From an uncultured Collinsella sp. (GTDB lineage Bacteria; Actinomycetota; Coriobacteriia; Coriobacteriales; Coriobacteriaceae), in NCBI GenBank assembly GCA_902494605.1, contig CABUUG010000089.1:1-7663 (forward strand): a stretch of 7,663 nucleotides of DNA, written 5' to 3'. Shown here one piece after another: positions 5,400-7,663 of this stretch (its first letter is position 1; each line of letters begins with the position of its first letter). The notes beneath the pieces were generated by a model. The model was not told the origin of the DNA, made no database searches, and saw only the letters and a list, made by a program, of their open reading frames with translations. A program made the translations under genes and the position numbers.

Positions 5400-5427
5400 T
5401 ATTCCAGTTCTATTCCAGCGCTATTCC
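5399..5427 (-). repeat. Three GGAATAG repeats with 11 bp period
   Basis: On the minus strand GGAATAG occurs three times with starts exactly 11 bp apart (plus strand CTATTCC at 5399, 5410 and 5421). The first in transcription direction contains the EchF stop codon TAG. Spacers are CGCT and AACT. One turn of DNA per repeat suggests either slippage or a protein site, but it is short. Confidence 0.5.
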
Positions 5428-5762
5428 GGCTTGGTTTCTACTGTGGGAGTCTTGTCCGCTGCGACTGGAGTGCGGGAGGTGTCCATAGTCAGGCAGTGTT
5501 TGGGGCAGCTCTCGATGCACTCGCCGCACACCACGCAAGCGTACGGATCAATCGACCAGGTACCACCCTTGCGATCGACCGCAAGCGCGCCCGCCGGGCA
5601 ACGGCGCGCGCACATGCCGCAGCAGATGCACACGTCCATGTCGTTGACGATATGTCCGCGCAGGCGCGCAGGCGCCGCGAGCTTCTCCTGCGGATAGCGC
5701 ACCGTTACTGGCCGCTTGACCATAGAACCCAAGGCCGTCTTGGCAAATGTCAGCAAACTCAT
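5421..5762 (-). CDS. echF: Ech-type hydrogenase iron-sulfur subunit EchF (NuoI-like, 2x[4Fe-4S])
   Basis: This 113-residue polyferredoxin subunit carries electrons within a membrane-bound group 4 [NiFe] hydrogenase. It opens MSLLTFAKTALGSMVKRPVTVRYP, the usual NuoI/EchF N-terminal amphipathic segment. Two ferredoxin motifs follow: Cys45, 48, 51 and 55 (CICCGMCARRCP, with an extra Cys47) and Cys76, 79, 82 and 86 (CVVCGECIESCP, then Cys90). Each set can hold one [4Fe-4S] cluster. The last about 19 residues are Thr/Pro/Lys-rich and look disordered. It is the last gene of the operon, 7 bp after the large-subunit gene, with an AAAGGTAGG-like ribosome site. A strong hairpin lies just beyond its stop. 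The cluster arrangement is also shared by Hyc/Hyf and NuoI subunits; its place after an EchE-like large subunit favours EchF. Confidence 0.85.
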   Translation of the reverse strand: MSLLTFAKTALGSMVKRPVTVRYPQEKLAAPARLRGHIVNDMDVCICCGMCARRCPAGALAVDRKGGTWSIDPYACVVCGECIESCPKHCLTMDTSRTPVAADKTPTVETKPE

Positions 5763-5769
5763 GCCGCGC

Positions 5770-6858
5770 CTACCTTTCCGTGCAGCTAATGCAGGGGTCG
5801 ATGGTCAGGATAATCATGGGCACATTGGCAATGAGCACGCCCTGCAGCGCATGCGTCAGACCCGCCAGATTTTGCGACGTCGGCGTGCGCACGCGGAAAC
5901 GGTCCAGATTCTTGGTGCCGTTGCCGCGCACATAGTAATACGCCTCGCCGCGCGGCTGCTCAATCACAACCTCGCCGCGCGCGCCGTCGGCCGGCGTAAG
6001 CTTGGTGCGCCCGCCGATACCGTCGTGTGGGATCTTGTCCACAAGCTCCTTAATGATGTCCATGGCCTGCGTGACCTCGGCACAACGCACCTGGCAGCGA
6101 GCATAGCAGTCTCCATCGGTGGCAACGATGGGCTCAAACGCAGCCAGGTCCGCATAGGCACCGTCGCCAAACATGCGCACGTCGTAATCCACGCCCGAGG
6201 CGCGACCGAACGGGCCGACCATCGACAGATTCAGCGCGTCCTTCTTGCTGATCACGCCCACGCCATGCAGGCGCTCGCCGCAGCTATTGTCGTCCAAAAA
6301 CGTATGCACCAGGGCCTCGTAGTCGGGACGCATGGCATCGAGCGTCTGGACAATACCCACCAGCTCGGAGTCCTCAATGTCGTGCTTAAGGCCGCCGATC
6401 TCGTTGATCGACAGAATCACGCGACCACCGCACGTGCTCTCGAAAATCTTGAGAATCTGCTCGCGCAGGGTCCACGACCGATAGAACAGCGCCTCGAAGC
6501 CAAAGGCATCGGCGAGCAGGCCCAGCCACAGCAGATGCGAGTGAATGCGCGAAAGCTCATGCAAAATGGTACGGATATACTGCACGCGGCCGGGCACCTC
6601 GATATCGAGCATGCGCTCGCAGGCGCTGGCATAACCGTAGCTGTGGCCCACGGCGCAGATGCCGCAGATGCGCTCGGCGATGTAGCCAAACTGATGCATA
6701 TCGCGCTTTTCGGTGAGCTTCTCGAGTCCGCGGTGCACAAAGCCGATCTGCGGAATTGCCTCAAGAACGCGGTCGTCCTCGATCACCAGGTCCAGATGAA
6801 GCGGCTCGGGCAGCACCGGGTGCTGCGGGCCAAACGGAATTACGGAGCGATGAGCCAT
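5770..6858 (-). CDS. echE: Ech-type (group 4) [NiFe] hydrogenase large subunit EchE
   Basis: This 362-residue catalytic subunit of an energy-converting hydrogenase reduces protons with electrons from ferredoxin or the reverse, at the cytoplasmic face of the membrane. It belongs to the NuoD/49 kDa family. Unlike NuoD it keeps both pairs of nickel-ligand cysteines: ERICGIC (Cys65/Cys68) and DPCISCTER (Cys356/Cys359). Other family features include PFGPQHPV near the start and GFVHRGLEKL (39-48). The protein ends exactly at DPCISCTER, so it has no C-terminal extension for a maturation protease to remove. The start is supported by AAGGAGG about 10 bases upstream, lying inside the end of the EchD gene, which stops 5 bp before. 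Gene order (C tail, D, E, F) matches echCDEF. A formate-hydrogenlyase type role is an alternative that upstream genes would settle. Confidence 0.92.
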   Translation of the reverse strand: MAHRSVIPFGPQHPVLPEPLHLDLVIEDDRVLEAIPQIGFVHRGLEKLTEKRDMHQFGYIAERICGICAVGHSYGYASACERMLDIEVPGRVQYIRTILHELSRIHSHLLWLGLLADAFGFEALFYRSWTLREQILKIFESTCGGRVILSINEIGGLKHDIEDSELVGIVQTLDAMRPDYEALVHTFLDDNSCGERLHGVGVISKKDALNLSMVGPFGRASGVDYDVRMFGDGAYADLAAFEPIVATDGDCYARCQVRCAEVTQAMDIIKELVDKIPHDGIGGRTKLTPADGARGEVVIEQPRGEAYYYVRGNGTKNLDRFRVRTPTSQNLAGLTHALQGVLIANVPMIILTIDPCISCTER

Positions 6859-6863
6859 GGACC

Positions 6864-7562
6864 TTACGCCTCCTTTTTCTGCTTGTCGCGGGCGGCCTTG
6901 GCGGCAAGTGCCGCGCGGACCTTGGCCGCTTTCTCGGGATCCATGGCTGCGAGCTTTGCCTCCATCTCGGCAGCCTTGAGCGCGGCCTTCGCAGCAGCCC
7001 CATCGTGCTGAGCATCGGAGCCGGCAGCTGCAGCGGGCTGAGCAGCAGCGCCCGCAACGTCCTCCCCCGCAGCGGCCGTGGCAGCGGCGGCCTTTTCGGC
7101 AGCGGCCTTGCGCGCCTTGGCCTCGGCGGCGGCGCGGACCTTCATGGCTTTCTCGCGCGCGGCCTTCACCTCGGGTGTGATAACGCTCATGGGCTCGGCA
7201 GTCGAGACCTGGTAGAAAAAGCCCTTGAAGTCGAGCTGCATGTCGGTGATGGCAAGGCCAAACAGGTCATGCACCTCGTTCTCAAACGGGAATACCGCCG
7301 GATAGTACGAGCTGATGGACGGAATTTCCTGATACTGATCGATACCCTCGACTACCAGGTTCTCAATCGCATAGTTTCCGTCCCGCGCGATATGCTCCTG
7401 AGCAGCACGAACGTTGATAAACGTATAGACCAAGCAATACGTGCCGTCGTCGACGTTGCGCTCGGCGTGCATTTGCACAAAGCGCGCGCCGACGCCCTTG
7501 AGCGCCTGGACATGCGACAGGAGCTCGTCGATCCCGACGGTGGTATAGATAGCCTTTTGCAT
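6864..7562 (-). CDS. echD: Ech-type hydrogenase subunit EchD (NuoC / 30 kDa family) with long Ala-rich tail
   Basis: This 232-residue protein has two unlike parts. Residues 1-about 130 are a NuoC/EchD domain, with TYCLVYTFIN, SISSYYPAVFPFENEVHDLFGL (the family's E-x-DLFG signature at 93-102) and DFKGFFY. This non-catalytic subunit packs against the large subunit and helps assemble the complex. Residues about 131-232 are a low-complexity tail: 46 of 102 residues are Ala, with many Lys/Arg/Glu, a net positive charge and a Gly/Gln/His-containing break near 166-188. It probably forms two long helices. EchD homologues normally end soon after the DLFG region, so the tail is an addition. The start is supported by AAAGGAGG 7 bases upstream; the upstream stop and this ATG share one base (TAATG). 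There is a 5 bp gap to echE. Function of the tail is unknown. Confidence 0.86.
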   Translation of the reverse strand: MQKAIYTTVGIDELLSHVQALKGVGARFVQMHAERNVDDGTYCLVYTFINVRAAQEHIARDGNYAIENLVVEGIDQYQEIPSISSYYPAVFPFENEVHDLFGLAITDMQLDFKGFFYQVSTAEPMSVITPEVKAAREKAMKVRAAAEAKARKAAAEKAAAATAAAGEDVAGAAAQPAAAAGSDAQHDGAAAKAALKAAEMEAKLAAMDPEKAAKVRAALAAKAARDKQKKEA

Positions 7563-7663
7563 TACTCGGCCTCCTTTGCAGCGGCGGGCATCTCAGCAGG
7601 TGCGTCGCCAGCGGCGGGCGCAGCAGGCTTCCCGGCAGGCGCGTCACCGGCACCGTCAGTCCC
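7562..7663 (-). CDS. C-terminal tail of an upstream Ech operon subunit (probably small subunit EchC), partial
   Basis: Only the last 33 codons and the TAA stop lie in the window. They encode an Ala/Pro/Gly-rich, mildly acidic tail in which GDAPA occurs twice (residues 6-10 and 19-23 of the fragment), ending AAAKEAE. No catalytic domain is visible. The frame is supported by the one-base TAATG overlap with the EchD start and by the ribosome site of EchD lying inside this frame. In the echABCDEF order the gene before echD is echC, the NuoB-like small subunit. That identity comes from position alone; the tail itself is not diagnostic. Like the tail of EchD it appears to be a low-complexity extension. 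Confidence 0.6.
   Translation of the reverse strand, partial: GTDGAGDAPAGKPAAPAAGDAPAEMPAAAKEAE

Larger units (their letters stand above)
4622..5420. other. Non-coding convergent intergenic region with tandem palindromic repeats
   Basis: About 800 bp separate the 3' end of the response regulator (plus strand) from the 3' end of the hydrogenase operon (minus strand). Open frames here are built from the repeats, lack ribosome sites and show no protein-like conservation, so no gene is called. The region holds three palindromic units (4682-4835, 4933-5082, 5181-5334), two linkers, a strong hairpin near 5366-5399 and an 11-bp-period repeat. It is visibly richer in A/T runs than the flanking genes. 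At 4642-4650 CCCGGCATA, the end of a palindrome arm, may be a remnant of a further unit. Confidence 0.75.

Noticed and set aside
4622..5420. CRISPR array
   Set aside because: There are only three units, they are 150-154 bp palindromes with 97-98 bp linkers, and there are no short identical repeats with unique spacers or cas genes.
5229..5789. 186-codon plus-strand open frame from unit C into the hydrogenase genes
   Set aside because: It begins inside a palindrome and runs antisense through echF, which is clearly coding on the other strand.
5770..6858. Respiratory complex I NuoD
   Set aside because: NuoD has lost the nickel-ligand cysteines. This protein keeps all four (65, 68, 356, 359), so it is a hydrogenase.
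5716..7011. Plus-strand open frame (431 codons) opposite echE and echD
   Set aside because: The minus strand encodes unmistakable hydrogenase subunits. The antisense frame has no motifs and no ribosome site.

Overview
The window is a GC-rich bacterial chromosome segment. The best guess is an actinomycete of the class Coriobacteriia, Collinsella-like. The grounds are composition, an apparently leaderless promoter, and the combination of an Ech-type hydrogenase with GC-rich, Ala-rich coding style; this is inference from pattern recognition, not a database match.

Left block (1-2652, minus strand): a three-gene ABC-2 exporter operon, transcribed leftwards. An ATPase (1714-2652) is followed by two membrane subunits (517-1704 and 1-530, the latter cut by the window edge). 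The genes are tightly packed: a 9 bp gap, then a 14 bp overlap. Divergent from it (2850-4621, plus strand) is a two-component system, a membrane HisKA_3/DesK-class histidine kinase and a NarL/LuxR-type response regulator joined by an ATGA overlap. The kinase has a -10 box placed so that transcription would start on its ATG. A 16-base direct repeat in the shared 197 bp intergenic region could be a regulator site. The simplest reading is that the sensor pair controls the exporter and itself.

Middle block (4622-5420): about 800 bp with no credible gene, lying between convergent 3' ends. It holds three tandem copies, about 250 bp apart, of a 150-154 bp long palindrome. Each copy has 25-28 bp outer arms and a conserved apical hairpin (12-nt arm, 5-nt loop ending TCT, 12-nt arm reading RCCTGCGGTTTT). 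The copies are separated by 97-98 bp linkers with their own conserved block. The outer-arm sequence differs between copies, yet the two arms of each copy still match each other. This is the most unusual part of the window. A strong GC hairpin and a small 11-bp-period repeat follow next to the hydrogenase stop codon.

Right block (5421-7663, minus strand): the distal part of a group 4, energy-converting (Ech-type) [NiFe] hydrogenase operon. In transcription order it holds the tail of an upstream subunit (likely the small subunit, EchC), EchD (NuoC-like), EchE (large subunit with all four Ni-ligand cysteines and no C-terminal extension), and EchF (2x[4Fe-4S]). Such complexes pass electrons from reduced ferredoxin to protons at a NiFe centre and pump ions. 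EchD carries a roughly 100-residue, 45% alanine tail, and the neighbouring subunits also end in low-complexity tails.
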